DNA from: Psychroflexus halocasei
GTDB taxonomy: Bacteria > Bacteroidota > Bacteroidia > Flavobacteriales > Flavobacteriaceae
Direction of reading: 5' to 3'
DNA: 64,000 nt
NCBI RefSeq assembly: GCF_900107595.1
Contig: NZ_FNQF01000003.1
Coordinates: 1-64,000, forward strand
This document shows positions 1-8,920 of this stretch, in pieces (within the stretch, counting starts at the first letter, position 1; every line of letters begins with the position of its first letter). The notes beneath the pieces are model-generated. The model was given only the letters and a program-made list of their open reading frames with translations. It was not told the origin of the DNA and ran no database searches. The translations under genes and the position numbers were made by a program.

Positions 1-208
1 CTTTTAAATATCTTAAATAGACTCTACAACTATTTATTCAAATCTCTCCAAATAAAAACTCAAAATTAACTTCTAGTCTTAATGCTTCATTATACATCTA
101 AATACTATCTCTAGCACTTAAAATTGTCAATTCAATATGTCAATGAACTTCTTTAAAAAATTCTTGCCAAACCCTCAACATCCCTGCTGATAAGTTCTGT
201 TATTTTGC
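1..208 (-). other. Probable rRNA operon leader running out of the window
   Basis: This is the segment transcribed leftwards from P2. It contains no open reading frame of note. On the minus strand it includes AAGTTCATTGACATATTG (complement of 132-149), which resembles the leader preceding 16S rRNA in Bacteroidota as I remember it. The 16S gene itself would begin left of base 1 and is not visible. The string AAGTTCATTG also occurs within P1 (complement of 401-410), suggesting an old duplication. It could instead lead into another stable RNA. Confidence 0.5.
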
Positions 209-213
209 GGATG

Positions 214-243
214 CAAATGTAAAACTAATTTTTACTTTGACAA
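214..243 (-). promoter_or_regulatory. Downstream tandem promoter P2 (rRNA-operon type)
   Basis: On the minus strand, TTG (241-243), a 19-base spacer and TACATTTG (214-221) followed by CATCCGC give a second near-perfect Bacteroidota promoter, 160 bases downstream of P1 and with the same spacing and initial-transcript sequence. Two tandem strong promoters ahead of a long untranslated leader are typical of rRNA operons. Confidence 0.65.
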
Positions 244-373
244 AATGTTTTTGAGAAAAATTTTTTATTTTTTTGAACCTCTTTAAAACTCAAACCAACA
301 AAAGATCTTATCCCCCTAAAACCCTTCTCTAACACCCAACTCTCAATGATCATGCAATGCGTTATTGCGGGTG

Positions 374-403
374 CAAAACTACAACCTTTTTTCATCTTAA
401 CAA
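374..403 (-). promoter_or_regulatory. Upstream tandem promoter P1 (rRNA-operon type)
   Basis: Read on the minus strand, TTG (401-403) is followed after exactly 19 bases by TAGTTTTG (374-381) and then CACCCGC. This matches the Bacteroidota housekeeping promoter (TTG, about 19 bases, TAnnTTTG). The following GCACCCGC resembles starts of stable-RNA promoters in flavobacteria, from memory. It points left, away from all genes in the window. Confidence 0.65.
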
Positions 404-591
404 TGAACTTTTTAAAAGAAATTTGAAATAAATTTTAATCAATAGAAAACCAAGGGGTTAGAAATGGAAATTTATTTAAAAAAATTAATATCAAATTTCG
501 CTTCTTATGAAATACCAACATTTCTAAATCTTAGTATAATTTTTTAGTACTAATTGCTTACATGTTTTCATTTTTAGTAATTTAGTAATCT
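404..591. other. AT-rich intergenic stretch without recognised features
   Basis: This lies between the leftward P1 promoter and the DoxX-like gene. It is very AT-rich. I see no reading frame, hairpin or clear promoter for the gene that follows. Confidence 0.5.
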
Positions 592-939
592 ATGGATACA
601 GGTTTAATTTTTATGTCTATTATATATGTACTTGCTGGCGCCATGCATTTTATCAAACCTAGAATGTATATCGCAATTATTCCTGACTTTCTTCCTCAGA
701 AATCAAAGTTGAATTTGTTAGCAGGTTTGATTGAAATCATTTTAGCTATTGGTTTGCTGTTTAGTCAAACTAGATCTATATCAGCGACAGGCATCATATT
801 GATGCTTTTCATCTTCTTAATTGTTCATTTTAATATGTTGAGAAACAAGAAGACGTCAAGAGGTATTCCGCAATGGATATTAATATTAAGAATCCCTCTT
901 CAATTCTTCTTGATTTGGTGGGCTTACATTTATATATAA
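592..939 (+). CDS. DoxX-like small integral membrane protein
   Basis: A 115-residue protein with about four hydrophobic segments (roughly 5-20, 42-58, 63-80 and 96-114). The early sequence LAGAMHFIKPRMYIAIIPDF (15-34), a membrane helix followed by H-F and a P-x-F motif, is typical of the DoxX/DoxD-like family, whose members are small four-helix inner-membrane proteins of mostly unknown role, some linked to redox functions. The stop falls just before the start of the next gene at 942, so the two are probably co-transcribed. The family call is by pattern; the function is not known. Confidence 0.7.
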   Translation: MDTGLIFMSIIYVLAGAMHFIKPRMYIAIIPDFLPQKSKLNLLAGLIEIILAIGLLFSQTRSISATGIILMLFIFLIVHFNMLRNKKTSRGIPQWILILRIPLQFFLIWWAYIYI

Positions 940-941
940 TT

Positions 942-1244
942 ATGATAAAAGAATTTACAGAAAGAGAAATTGACAGGATAATAGAAATGGCGTGGGAAGA
1001 TCGCACGCCATTTGAAGCTATTCACTTTCAATTTGGTATTGATGAAAATGATGTTATTAAATTGATGCGCAAACACATGAAAGCTTCAAGCTTTAAAATG
1101 TGGCGCAAACGCGTTCAAGGAAGAAGCGCTAAACATCAAAAATTAAGATTAGATGATGTGAGTAGATTTAAGTCTTCTAGACAAAAGCATATCACTCACA
1201 ACAAAATCTCTAAATCTAAAAAGATTATCCATAAATATCATTAA
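942..1244 (+). CDS. TIGR03643-like small basic protein
   Basis: A 100-residue, lysine- and histidine-rich protein. I choose the ATG at 942, two bases after the preceding stop, rather than the in-frame ATG at 873, because the longer form would overlap the DoxX-like gene and its extra residues look non-native. The core (FTEREIDRIIEMAWEDRTPF, then a helix-turn-helix-like FGIDENDVIKLMRKHMK and MWRKRVQGR) matches the conserved TIGR03643 family found widely in flavobacteria, function unknown. The basic tail suggests nucleic-acid binding, which is inference. Its last 20 bases overlap the end of the convergent nuclease gene. Confidence 0.75.
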   Translation: MIKEFTEREIDRIIEMAWEDRTPFEAIHFQFGIDENDVIKLMRKHMKASSFKMWRKRVQGRSAKHQKLRLDDVSRFKSSRQKHITHNKISKSKKIIHKYH

Positions 1245-1998
1245 GGATCGTTGCTAATCGAAGACCTCCTTTTTTAAGTTGCATTCTGACGACATCAAAC
1301 CAGTCATACATATATCTGTAACTTAAATTAGTGTTTTCTTCAGTCTCGCCATAAATCTTTTTAGTTAAGCCTCTTGTGCTTTCAACCCAATCTACAACTT
1401 CACCTGACTTAACAAATTTTGTTTGAGCTTTTGACAATACTGGAAGGTTATCTGTTAACTCCGTGTAGCTCATTTTGTAACTTTCAATCATTTGAGTATC
1501 CCAAACACGGTGAATGTTTGATTCTTTATAAAACCATTTAACTTTGAAATCATTTCCTCCACGATCCTCTTTCAATCCAAAATGCAAAGGTTGGTGCATA
1601 TCTCCTATTAAATGAACCAACATTTTAAGATGAAAGATTTTATCTTTTTCTGAAGCAGACTTATCTTTTAATATGGATACACATTTATTGATACCAATAA
1701 CAATATCACCTTGTTCATTTTTTTCAGACTCATTATATGTTTTGTCAAAATCAACATTCGCATAATGCCAAGCCTTAAATTCATCATACTTTAAATCACT
1801 TTTAATTTCATCGGCATAAGTTGAAATCATGGCTAAACCATCACCTTTGAGCAAACGATTGATTTTTCTTTTAGCTTTTTTAGATAAATTTTGTTCGGCC
1901 ACTTCACCTATAACTCTGTGACCATTTTGCCCCCAATCTTCACTAGCTTTGATATTTGTGAATTGAACTAAAAACATCAATAGTAATAAGTGCTTCAT
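1225..1998 (-). CDS. S1/P1-type secreted nuclease
   Basis: A 257-residue secreted nuclease with an N-terminal signal peptide (about 1-18). The mature end begins near W22, and zinc-site residues follow in family order: W22, H27, D63, H78, H129, D133 with H135/H139 (HLIGDMHQPLH), D150 (GGND) and H163/D167 (NIHRVWDT). S1/P1 nucleases use three zinc ions to cleave single-stranded nucleic acids and 3'-nucleotides. All expected ligands are present, so it should be active, probably in the periplasm, where it could supply phosphate or nucleosides. It overlaps the convergent upstream gene by 20 bases at the 3' end, with no terminator between them. Confidence 0.9.
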   Translation of the reverse strand: MKHLLLLMFLVQFTNIKASEDWGQNGHRVIGEVAEQNLSKKAKRKINRLLKGDGLAMISTYADEIKSDLKYDEFKAWHYANVDFDKTYNESEKNEQGDIVIGINKCVSILKDKSASEKDKIFHLKMLVHLIGDMHQPLHFGLKEDRGGNDFKVKWFYKESNIHRVWDTQMIESYKMSYTELTDNLPVLSKAQTKFVKSGEVVDWVESTRGLTKKIYGETEENTNLSYRYMYDWFDVVRMQLKKGGLRLATILNDIYG

Positions 1999-2078
1999 CT
2001 TTTAAATTATTTTTTTTTTCAAATATATAATGACGATGGAGACTTTAATTATATTTTTACATAATAAAATCTAAAAAA

Positions 2079-3002
2079 ATGAAACACTTTTTACTTATAC
2101 TTTTTCTTTGCCTCATAACTAAAATTTCTGCACAAACTGATACACTAAAAATTAATCAATTTATTGAAGGGACTTTTGTGAAGATCGATAGTAATGCTCC
2201 TCTAGCGATTTTAATACAAGGCTCTGGACCTACTGATCGTAATGGAAACGGATCTGGATTAAAAAGTGATCATAGTAAAATGCTTTATGAAGCACTTAAC
2301 AATAAAGGAATAAACACATTTACATACGATAAGCGAACTGTGAAAATGTTGCGAGATCAAAACCTAAATGATACAATTTTATTTGATGATTTTGTTAATG
2401 ATCAAATAGAAATTATTCAACATTTTAAAGATAAAGGCTACACTAACATTCATCTTATTGGTCACAGTCAAGGCTCTTTAGTTGCAATATTGGCGGCTCA
2501 AAAAGAGATAGTCGCTTCAATAATATCACTTTCAGGCACTTCAAGAACTGCCGATGAAATTATCATTGAACAAATAGAAAAACAAATGCCACAATTGTTA
2601 GATCAAGTCAAAGACAATTTTAAAAGGCTTCAAAACAATTCTAAATTAGTTGGCATGGATAACCCGATAATCTTATCTATTTTTGCAAAACAGAATCAAA
2701 AATTCATTGTTAATTATATGAAATATGATCCTTCTTTAGAAATAGAAAAACTAAATGATTTACCAATTTTGGTCGTTAATGGCGATAGAGATCTTCAAGT
2801 TCCTGTTTCTGATGCAGAAGATCTGCATAAATCTGCAAAAAACTCTGAGTTACTGATTATTGAGGATATGAATCATGTTTTAAAAATAGTTAGCGGGCAA
2901 CAAGTCAATATGAAATCATATAATGATCCTGAGCATCCTGTTTCACAAAAGCTTATTGATGACATCGAAAAATTCATCAAACTACATGCTAATTCCAATT
3001 AA
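2079..3002 (+). CDS. Exported alpha/beta hydrolase
   Basis: A 307-residue protein with a signal peptide (about 1-18). The nucleophile elbow GHSQGS places the catalytic serine at residue 130. An oxyanion-hole region ILIQGSGPTDRNG lies at about 44-56. The likely acid is in VVNGDRDLQVP and the likely histidine in DMNHVLK. The fold and the QGSGPTDRNG stretch match periplasmic serine hydrolases of the acyl-peptidase/esterase type. The substrate is unknown. It is transcribed divergently from the nuclease (80-base gap) and followed by the DUF819 gene 51 bases later. Confidence 0.8.
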   Translation: MKHFLLILFLCLITKISAQTDTLKINQFIEGTFVKIDSNAPLAILIQGSGPTDRNGNGSGLKSDHSKMLYEALNNKGINTFTYDKRTVKMLRDQNLNDTILFDDFVNDQIEIIQHFKDKGYTNIHLIGHSQGSLVAILAAQKEIVASIISLSGTSRTADEIIIEQIEKQMPQLLDQVKDNFKRLQNNSKLVGMDNPIILSIFAKQNQKFIVNYMKYDPSLEIEKLNDLPILVVNGDRDLQVPVSDAEDLHKSAKNSELLIIEDMNHVLKIVSGQQVNMKSYNDPEHPVSQKLIDDIEKFIKLHANSN

Positions 3003-3053
3003 TTTTAGTAGTGTTGAATTTTCATTTTATTTTTTAAATTTTAGATACAAGTT

Positions 3054-4322
3054 ATGGATAACCCTTCTACTTATTTTAACAATGACGCGATTGTTTTAGG
3101 TATTTTAATGCTCAGCATTGGGCTTATTTTTTATACATCTTCAAAGAAAACAGGTTTCTGGGCTAAGTTTTACAAGTTTGTCCCTGCTCTATTAATGTGT
3201 TATTTGATTCCAGCTATTTTTAATTCTTTAGGAATTATTGATGACTCTACATCAAGTTTATACCATGTCGCGAGTCGTTATTTCCTACCAGCTTCACTTG
3301 TTTTAATGACAATTAGTATTGACTTAAAAGCAATAAAAAATCTAGGATTTAAAGCATTGATTATGTTCTTCACAGGAACGGTGGGTATTGTTATTGGAGG
3401 TCCATTAGCGATTTTGATCATCTCAACTTTCTCTCCTGAAACAGTTGGCGGACAAGGCTTTGATGCTGTTTGGAGAGGGCTTTCAACCTTAGCGGGAAGC
3501 TGGATTGGCGGCGGTGCTAACCAAGCCGCGATGCTTGAAATTTTCAAATATAATCCAGAGAAATATGGCGGAATGGTACTCGTTGACATTGTTGTTGCCA
3601 ATTTATGGATGGCAATTATTCTTTTAGGAATCGGGCGTAAAAATGCAATTGACAAATGGTTAAAGTCAGATACAACTGCTATTGAAAATTTGAAAGAACG
3701 CGTCACAAACTACACAAAAAGTGTTTCACGCAAACCAAATCTAACAGACTATATGGTTATGCTTGGTATTGCATTTACAGCTGTTGGGATTGCACATTGG
3801 GGTGCAGATGGAATTTCATCATATTTGACAACAAATTTCGATGTATTTAATGACAAGACGTCTTCTTTATCTTCATTTACTTCTAAATTCTTTTGGATGA
3901 TTACAATAGCCACAACTATTGGAGTGGCTTTATCTTTTACAAAAGCGAAAAAATATGAAGGTGCTGGCGCAAGTACTTTAGGTAGCGTTTTTATCTACTT
4001 CTTGGTAGCCACTATCGGTATGAAAATGGATTTAAGCATGGTTTTTGAAAATCCAGGCTTAATCCTGATTGGTTTAGTTTGGATGGCTATACATGCTGGG
4101 TTACTCATATTGGTTGCAAAACTCATTAAAGCGCCTTACTTCTTTTTGGCTGTTGGTAGTCAAGCAAACGTGGGCGGTGCTGCTTCTGCTCCAGTTGTAG
4201 CAAGTGCATTTCACCCTTCACTAGCAAGTGTTGGCGTATTACTTGCTGTATTTGGTTATGTTGTTGGTACTTACGCTGCTTTATTAACGACTTTTTTAAT
4301 GGAAGGTGCTTCAAATTTATAA
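3054..4322 (+). CDS. DUF819 (YjcL-like) integral membrane protein
   Basis: A 422-residue, strongly hydrophobic protein with about ten to twelve membrane segments. Glycine/alanine-rich motifs (STLAGSWIGGGANQAAM at about 143-159 and GSQANVGGAASAPVVASAF near 368-386) are the two family signature repeats of DUF819, a group related to anion/carboxylate-type transporters but without an established substrate. It probably sits in the inner membrane. It shares orientation with the hydrolase upstream and the DUF4369 lipoprotein 15 bases downstream, so the last two at least are probably one transcript ending at the terminator at 5074. Confidence 0.8.
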   Translation: MDNPSTYFNNDAIVLGILMLSIGLIFYTSSKKTGFWAKFYKFVPALLMCYLIPAIFNSLGIIDDSTSSLYHVASRYFLPASLVLMTISIDLKAIKNLGFKALIMFFTGTVGIVIGGPLAILIISTFSPETVGGQGFDAVWRGLSTLAGSWIGGGANQAAMLEIFKYNPEKYGGMVLVDIVVANLWMAIILLGIGRKNAIDKWLKSDTTAIENLKERVTNYTKSVSRKPNLTDYMVMLGIAFTAVGIAHWGADGISSYLTTNFDVFNDKTSSLSSFTSKFFWMITIATTIGVALSFTKAKKYEGAGASTLGSVFIYFLVATIGMKMDLSMVFENPGLILIGLVWMAIHAGLLILVAKLIKAPYFFLAVGSQANVGGAASAPVVASAFHPSLASVGVLLAVFGYVVGTYAALLTTFLMEGASNL

Positions 4323-4337
4323 CACATTTAATTACTC

Positions 4338-5048
4338 ATGAAAAAAATATTATTTAGTTTACTTACTTTATCTTTCATCATTTCTTGCCAATCCTCTAAG
4401 GAATCAAATTTGAATGTCACAGGTTATGTTGATGGTCTCAAAAAAGGGAAATTGTTTTTAGAAAAATACGCTGATTCAAGTTTTCAAAGCTTAGACTCTC
4501 TGATGATAAGTGGAGATGCTCATTTTAGCTTTGAAGCTCACATTGATGAACCACAAATTATGTTTTTAAGGTTAGACGATAACAGTGGTGATGAAAATCA
4601 AGAGATCATCAAGTTTTTTGCTGAAACTGGTGATTATGACATTCAGACTAAAATGAAGAACTTCTCAAATAAAGTAAAAATTGAGACAGCCTCTAAAAAT
4701 CACTCAAAATATGAAGAATACAACGAGATGATTAATAAATTTAATAATAAAAATCTTGATCTAATTGCAGCTGGGTTAAAGTTAGATGAAACTAACGAAA
4801 ATGACATTAAACAAATTGATAGCTTGACCAAGCAATTCAACTCTCTTCTTAAAAGAAAATACCTTTATACAGTCAATTTTGCTGTCAATAATAAAGATTT
4901 AGAAGTTGCACCTTATGTTACTGTCGCAGAAATCTATGATGCCAATGTCAAGTATCTTGATACCATTTATAAAACATTAAATCGTAAGGTTAAGAAGTCA
5001 TTATACGGGAAAGAGCTGAAGGGTTTAATTGAACTTCGCAAGGAATAA
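4338..5048 (+). CDS. DUF4369-domain lipoprotein
   Basis: A 236-residue lipoprotein: the signal peptide ends with the lipobox FIISC (Cys17). The region after it (VTGYVDGLKKGKLFLEKYAD onwards, about 26-120) has the beta-strand pattern of the DUF4369 domain, which in Bacteroidota often precedes a thioredoxin-like domain. Here no CxxC thioredoxin motif follows; the second half is helical and charged. It may be a stand-alone version or have lost the redox domain. The function is unknown, and it is likely anchored in a membrane facing the periplasm. Confidence 0.7.
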   Translation: MKKILFSLLTLSFIISCQSSKESNLNVTGYVDGLKKGKLFLEKYADSSFQSLDSLMISGDAHFSFEAHIDEPQIMFLRLDDNSGDENQEIIKFFAETGDYDIQTKMKNFSNKVKIETASKNHSKYEEYNEMINKFNNKNLDLIAAGLKLDETNENDIKQIDSLTKQFNSLLKRKYLYTVNFAVNNKDLEVAPYVTVAEIYDANVKYLDTIYKTLNRKVKKSLYGKELKGLIELRKE

Positions 5049-5073
5049 ATTTCACTTAAAATAAGACTTATTT

Positions 5074-5107
5074 AAACCATTTAGATGTGACATCTAAATG
5101 GTTTTTT
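5074..5107 (+). terminator. Intrinsic terminator after DUF4369 gene
   Basis: A 14-bp perfect stem (5074-5087 with 5091-5104) with a TGA loop, ending in a T-run, 25 bases after the stop. Confidence 0.85.
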
Positions 5108-5265
5108 AATTTATCAATTTAAATATAAAAAAGTATGATTTCTTTTCTAAGCATTTAGAACAAAGCTTATCTTCAATTTTATTATCTATAATTCAAAAAA
5201 ATCATTAATAATTAAGCAAACACAAATTTTAAAATAAGTTTAATAAGTCAAATTATTTTCAAAAC

Positions 5266-5293
5266 AAAAACGATCTCATCATGAGATCGTTTT
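5266..5293 (-). terminator. Intrinsic terminator after dsbD
   Basis: A palindrome built on CGATCTCAT/ATGAGATCG extended by A/T runs. On the minus strand the stem is followed by TTTTTG-type tracts, 33 bases beyond the dsbD stop. Confidence 0.8.
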
Positions 5294-5325
5294 CTGAAAA
5301 ATACTTATCGATATTAAGATTTGTC

Positions 5326-7374
5326 TTATTTACTTTTAAAGTTCTCAACACCTTTTTTTAACCATTCAAGATACTTGTCAGAGTTTGATTCATATCCTGA
5401 AGGTGAATTTAAGAGCTCAAGCTCAGGTGACAATAACACATAAAAAGGTTGAGAGTTGTTCTTAAAATTTAAGGTCTGAAATGTCGCCCACTTGTCGCCA
5501 ACAGTTCTAATATGTTTAACTGTTCCATTATCACGTTCTATTGTAAATTTTTCATCTTCAGAAAGCTCTTTTCTTTCGTCAATATAAAGAGATATGAGAA
5601 CGTAATCATCTTTAATGGTTTGGTAAACCTCAGGTATACTCCAAACCTGTTCTTCCATTTTTCGGCAGTTAACACATGCCCAACCGGTAAAGTCAAGTAA
5701 TATTGGCTTATTTTGCTCTTTTGCAAAGGCAACACCTTTTTCAAATTCATGATAAGCTGTGAGACCTAATGGTCCGTTTCCTTCGTTTGCATCTGATGGA
5801 TAAAGACTGTAAAATAATGGAGGTGGGAAACCACTCAATAATTTTAAGTTTGCATATGAAGTATTTGTTAAACCTGGTAATAAATAAACTGTAAATGCTA
5901 AACAAACTGTAGCAATCATTAATCTTCCTTTAGATAAAGGTTGTTTTGGTCCATCGTGTGGAAATCTAATTTTACCAAATAAATATAAGGTAAGTAAAAG
6001 TCCAACGACAACCCATATTCCAATGAAAACTTCACGTTTAAGAAAGCCCCAGTTTTCAACTAAGTCAGCGTTTGATAAAAATTTGAAAGCTAAACCAACT
6101 TCTAAAAATCCAAGAACAACTTTTACTGTATTTAACCATCCACCACTTTTTGGTAATGAGTTTAACCAGTTTGGGAATAAAGCGAATAAAGCAAATGGTA
6201 AAGCTAATGCCAAACCAAAACCTGCCATACCAAAACTTAATAACATTGCGCCTCCACTTGCTGACAGCGAACCTCCTAACAATGATCCTAAAATTGGACC
6301 TGTACATGAGAAAGAAACAATAGCTAAAGTTAATGCCATAAAAAAGATGCCAATAACACCACCAACTGATGTTGCTTTTTGGTCTAATTTATCACTCCAA
6401 GAATTGGGTAAAGTGATTTCATAATATCCGAAAAATGAGAAAGCAAAAACCATAAAAATCACAAAGAAGATGATATTTAAAGTTGTATTTGTCGAAATAT
6501 TATTGAGAATCTCAGGATTAACTGAGTCAAGTAAATGGAAAGGTAAGCTTAATAAAACGTAAATTGCAAAAATGAATACGCCATAAAGGATTGCATTCAT
6601 CATACCTAAGCGTTTATTAGTCGCGCTTTTTGTGAAAAATGAAACTGTTAAAGGAATCATTGGGAAAACGCAGGGTGTTAATAATGCGATAAAACCACCT
6701 ATAAAACCTAAAAAGAAGACTGTCCAAATACTTGATTCTTCTTCACTTCTTTCTAAATCTTTAGAAAAAGATTTAGTGTTTTTTATATCAACTTTTAATT
6801 GATTTTGAAGCTCTGAATCTGCTTCAGTAATCTCAACTTTTTCGTTATCAACAAGAGTTAAAGCACCATCGACAACTTCATAAGTATAGTACTTTTGATC
6901 TTGTGGTAAACATTTTTCATCGTCACAAACAGAAAATAAAATTTCTAAATTAAGTTTTTCACTCGCGTCTACAACTTTGATTTTCTGTTCAAAAGTGACA
7001 GATTCTAAGAAGTATTTTAAGTCTGTTCTGAAAATTTCATCATAAGCTTCTATCCCTTCTGGCTCAATGGTTTCACCTATTATTTCATAAGCTTCACTTC
7101 CTTCAAAAGAAAAATTCAATTCAGTTGGCTCTGGCCCTAATTCGTCTTCTTTCAGTAACCGCTGGGAAGGCAAATGCCAGCCGTCAACCAACTTCGCAGT
7201 GACTTTAACGATGTAAACATCTTCTGAATCTTGCTCAACCTCAGTTGAAAAACTAATCGGGTCTACTTCATCACTAGGATCATAACCAAATTGTGCGTTT
7301 GCACTAAACATAACACCTAAAAAGGTTAACAAAAACATTCGCCTTAAGGCTTTACTAAAACTACTTTTATGCAT
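5326..7374 (-). CDS. dsbD: Thiol:disulfide interchange protein DsbD
   Basis: A 682-residue protein with the full DsbD domain order. A signal peptide comes first. The periplasmic alpha domain has the cysteine pair C150 and C155 (SVCDDEKCLPQ). The eight-helix membrane domain has the two key cysteines in LLTPCVFPMIPLT and SFSCTGPILGS. The C-terminal thioredoxin-like gamma domain has C567-V-N-C570. DsbD passes electrons from cytoplasmic thioredoxin across the inner membrane to periplasmic reductases and cytochrome c maturation. All six cysteines are present, so it should work. Its start overlaps the 3' end of tilS by 31 bases, implying co-transcription and probably translational coupling. Confidence 0.93.
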   Translation of the reverse strand: MHKSSFSKALRRMFLLTFLGVMFSANAQFGYDPSDEVDPISFSTEVEQDSEDVYIVKVTAKLVDGWHLPSQRLLKEDELGPEPTELNFSFEGSEAYEIIGETIEPEGIEAYDEIFRTDLKYFLESVTFEQKIKVVDASEKLNLEILFSVCDDEKCLPQDQKYYTYEVVDGALTLVDNEKVEITEADSELQNQLKVDIKNTKSFSKDLERSEEESSIWTVFFLGFIGGFIALLTPCVFPMIPLTVSFFTKSATNKRLGMMNAILYGVFIFAIYVLLSLPFHLLDSVNPEILNNISTNTTLNIIFFVIFMVFAFSFFGYYEITLPNSWSDKLDQKATSVGGVIGIFFMALTLAIVSFSCTGPILGSLLGGSLSASGGAMLLSFGMAGFGLALALPFALFALFPNWLNSLPKSGGWLNTVKVVLGFLEVGLAFKFLSNADLVENWGFLKREVFIGIWVVVGLLLTLYLFGKIRFPHDGPKQPLSKGRLMIATVCLAFTVYLLPGLTNTSYANLKLLSGFPPPLFYSLYPSDANEGNGPLGLTAYHEFEKGVAFAKEQNKPILLDFTGWACVNCRKMEEQVWSIPEVYQTIKDDYVLISLYIDERKELSEDEKFTIERDNGTVKHIRTVGDKWATFQTLNFKNNSQPFYVLLSPELELLNSPSGYESNSDKYLEWLKKGVENFKSK

Positions 7375-8663
7375 TTTTGATCTTTATTTAACACTTTATA
7401 ATTTTCATCTATTTGATGCCCGACAACCCAAATAATATTAGTTTTATCAGTCAATACCCATTGTTGTTTCCTATCTAAAACAGGAACTTTTTTATCCTTT
7501 AAATAATCCCAAACTCTCTTTCGAGATGTCATTCCTAAAGGAGAAAATTTGTCATTACTTTTAACCTTTCTTAGAAAAAGTGGAAAATTAAGTTTTTTAG
7601 GATTAATATGCGCCTGATTTTTATAGTTATTTAACTCAAAATCAGTTTTATTTAATGTAATTTGATATCCATCAATACAAACTTTATCTGTGATAGAATT
7701 AATTTCGATAACCTCATCAGCTTTTAGCTTATCTTGAAGTTTTTCACAAATCAAAAATTCTCTATCTTTCATCAAAATATGTGTGTGACTTTTCTTGAAT
7801 TTCCCTGTTTCTGCAGTAAGTAAATCGACTATATTATCCCAAGATTTAAATCCTTTATCTTTTAATAAATGAAATAAAACTGTTTTCTCGTTTTTGTAAG
7901 TCTTTAACTTCTCAATTGAAATCTTAAGCTTTTGTTTATCACTAACACAAACCTCAGCTTTTATTTGAGAAATATAATCGTTTAATAAATTTTGATCTGC
8001 TTTTAAATGATCTAAGGTTTTTAAGAAAGACGCGTAAAATTGAGGCGTTTGTTTTTCTAAAACAGGAGTCACTTCATGTCGAATTGCGTTTCTAACATAT
8101 TTTGTTGAAGCATTCGTGACATCTTCCTTCCATTTTAATTCATTCTTATTTGCATAATCTTCAATTTGCGCTCGCGAGAAAACCAATAAAGGTCTAAGAA
8201 TCTTATCATTTTTATCTGGTATTCCGGTTAAACCCGCTAATCCAGTTCCGCGAAATAAATTAATCATGAAAGTTTCTATGGAATCGTTAAGGTGATGCGC
8301 AGTGATGAGATAATCATACTTGGTGTTTTTCAACAATTCTTTAAACCACGTGTACCTCAATTTCCTTGCTGCTTCTTGAATAGAAAGTTTTTCTTTTTCA
8401 GCAAAAGCATGTGTATCAAAAGTTTGATTAAAAATTTTGACCTTATTTTGATGAGCATAATCTTTCACAAATGCTTCATCCTTATCAGCTTCGTTTTCTC
8501 TGAGCTGAAAATTGCAATGTGCCAAAGCAAAATCCAAATGACTTTTTAAACATAAATCTGTCAAAACCATACTATCCACGCCTCCGCTGCATGCAATCAA
8601 AAAAGAAGATTCTTTTAATTCCGGAAATTGATCAGATAAAAGTTGTTGAAATTCTGAAAGCAT
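7344..8663 (-). CDS. tilS: tRNA(Ile)-lysidine synthase
   Basis: A 439-residue enzyme, taking the ATG at 8663 as the start because it places the PP-loop SGGVDS at residues 26-31, the usual distance from the N-terminus; a start at 8741 would add 26 poor-quality residues. TilS uses ATP to attach lysine to cytidine 34 of the AUA-reading tRNA-Ile, changing both its codon and its amino acid specificity, and is essential in most bacteria. Further family motifs are HHLNDSIETFMINLFRGTGL and RPLL, plus a C-terminal TilS domain (about 360-439, with SNDKFSPLGM). It overlaps the following dsbD. Confidence 0.93.
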   Translation of the reverse strand: MLSEFQQLLSDQFPELKESSFLIACSGGVDSMVLTDLCLKSHLDFALAHCNFQLRENEADKDEAFVKDYAHQNKVKIFNQTFDTHAFAEKEKLSIQEAARKLRYTWFKELLKNTKYDYLITAHHLNDSIETFMINLFRGTGLAGLTGIPDKNDKILRPLLVFSRAQIEDYANKNELKWKEDVTNASTKYVRNAIRHEVTPVLEKQTPQFYASFLKTLDHLKADQNLLNDYISQIKAEVCVSDKQKLKISIEKLKTYKNEKTVLFHLLKDKGFKSWDNIVDLLTAETGKFKKSHTHILMKDREFLICEKLQDKLKADEVIEINSITDKVCIDGYQITLNKTDFELNNYKNQAHINPKKLNFPLFLRKVKSNDKFSPLGMTSRKRVWDYLKDKKVPVLDRKQQWVLTDKTNIIWVVGHQIDENYKVLNKDQKCIKVVLVKP

Positions 8664-8920
8664 GAATTGAAGATAAATAATCTTACAATTATAAATAAAA
8701 TTTCCTGATAGAATTCTTAAAAAAGATACAAGAGTCGTCAAGCATTAGCCCAAAATTGATTTATTTTGCAACATTGAATTAAGCAAGATTTAAAGTATTT
8801 CATTTTTGACAATTATTGTTAAATGAAAAAGTGCTTTTATCTCATTTATATCAGTTAGAATCTTAAATTGCTTGCTTTTTGAAAAACTAAAATTAGATGC
8901 ATCTTTTGTAATTATTTTTT

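Noticed and set aside
3278-3706. A 142-codon minus-strand frame inside the DUF819 gene
   Set aside because: It is a mirror frame of a well-supported membrane protein gene; its low-complexity hydrophobic translation has no motif.
6023-6424. A 133-codon plus-strand frame inside dsbD
   Set aside because: It is antisense to the dsbD membrane region; the translation is Lys/Pro-rich without any domain, and the dsbD frame is fully supported.
8664-8741. 26-residue N-terminal extension of TilS
   Set aside because: It would move the PP-loop away from its usual position, and its residues look like translated intergenic AT-rich DNA.
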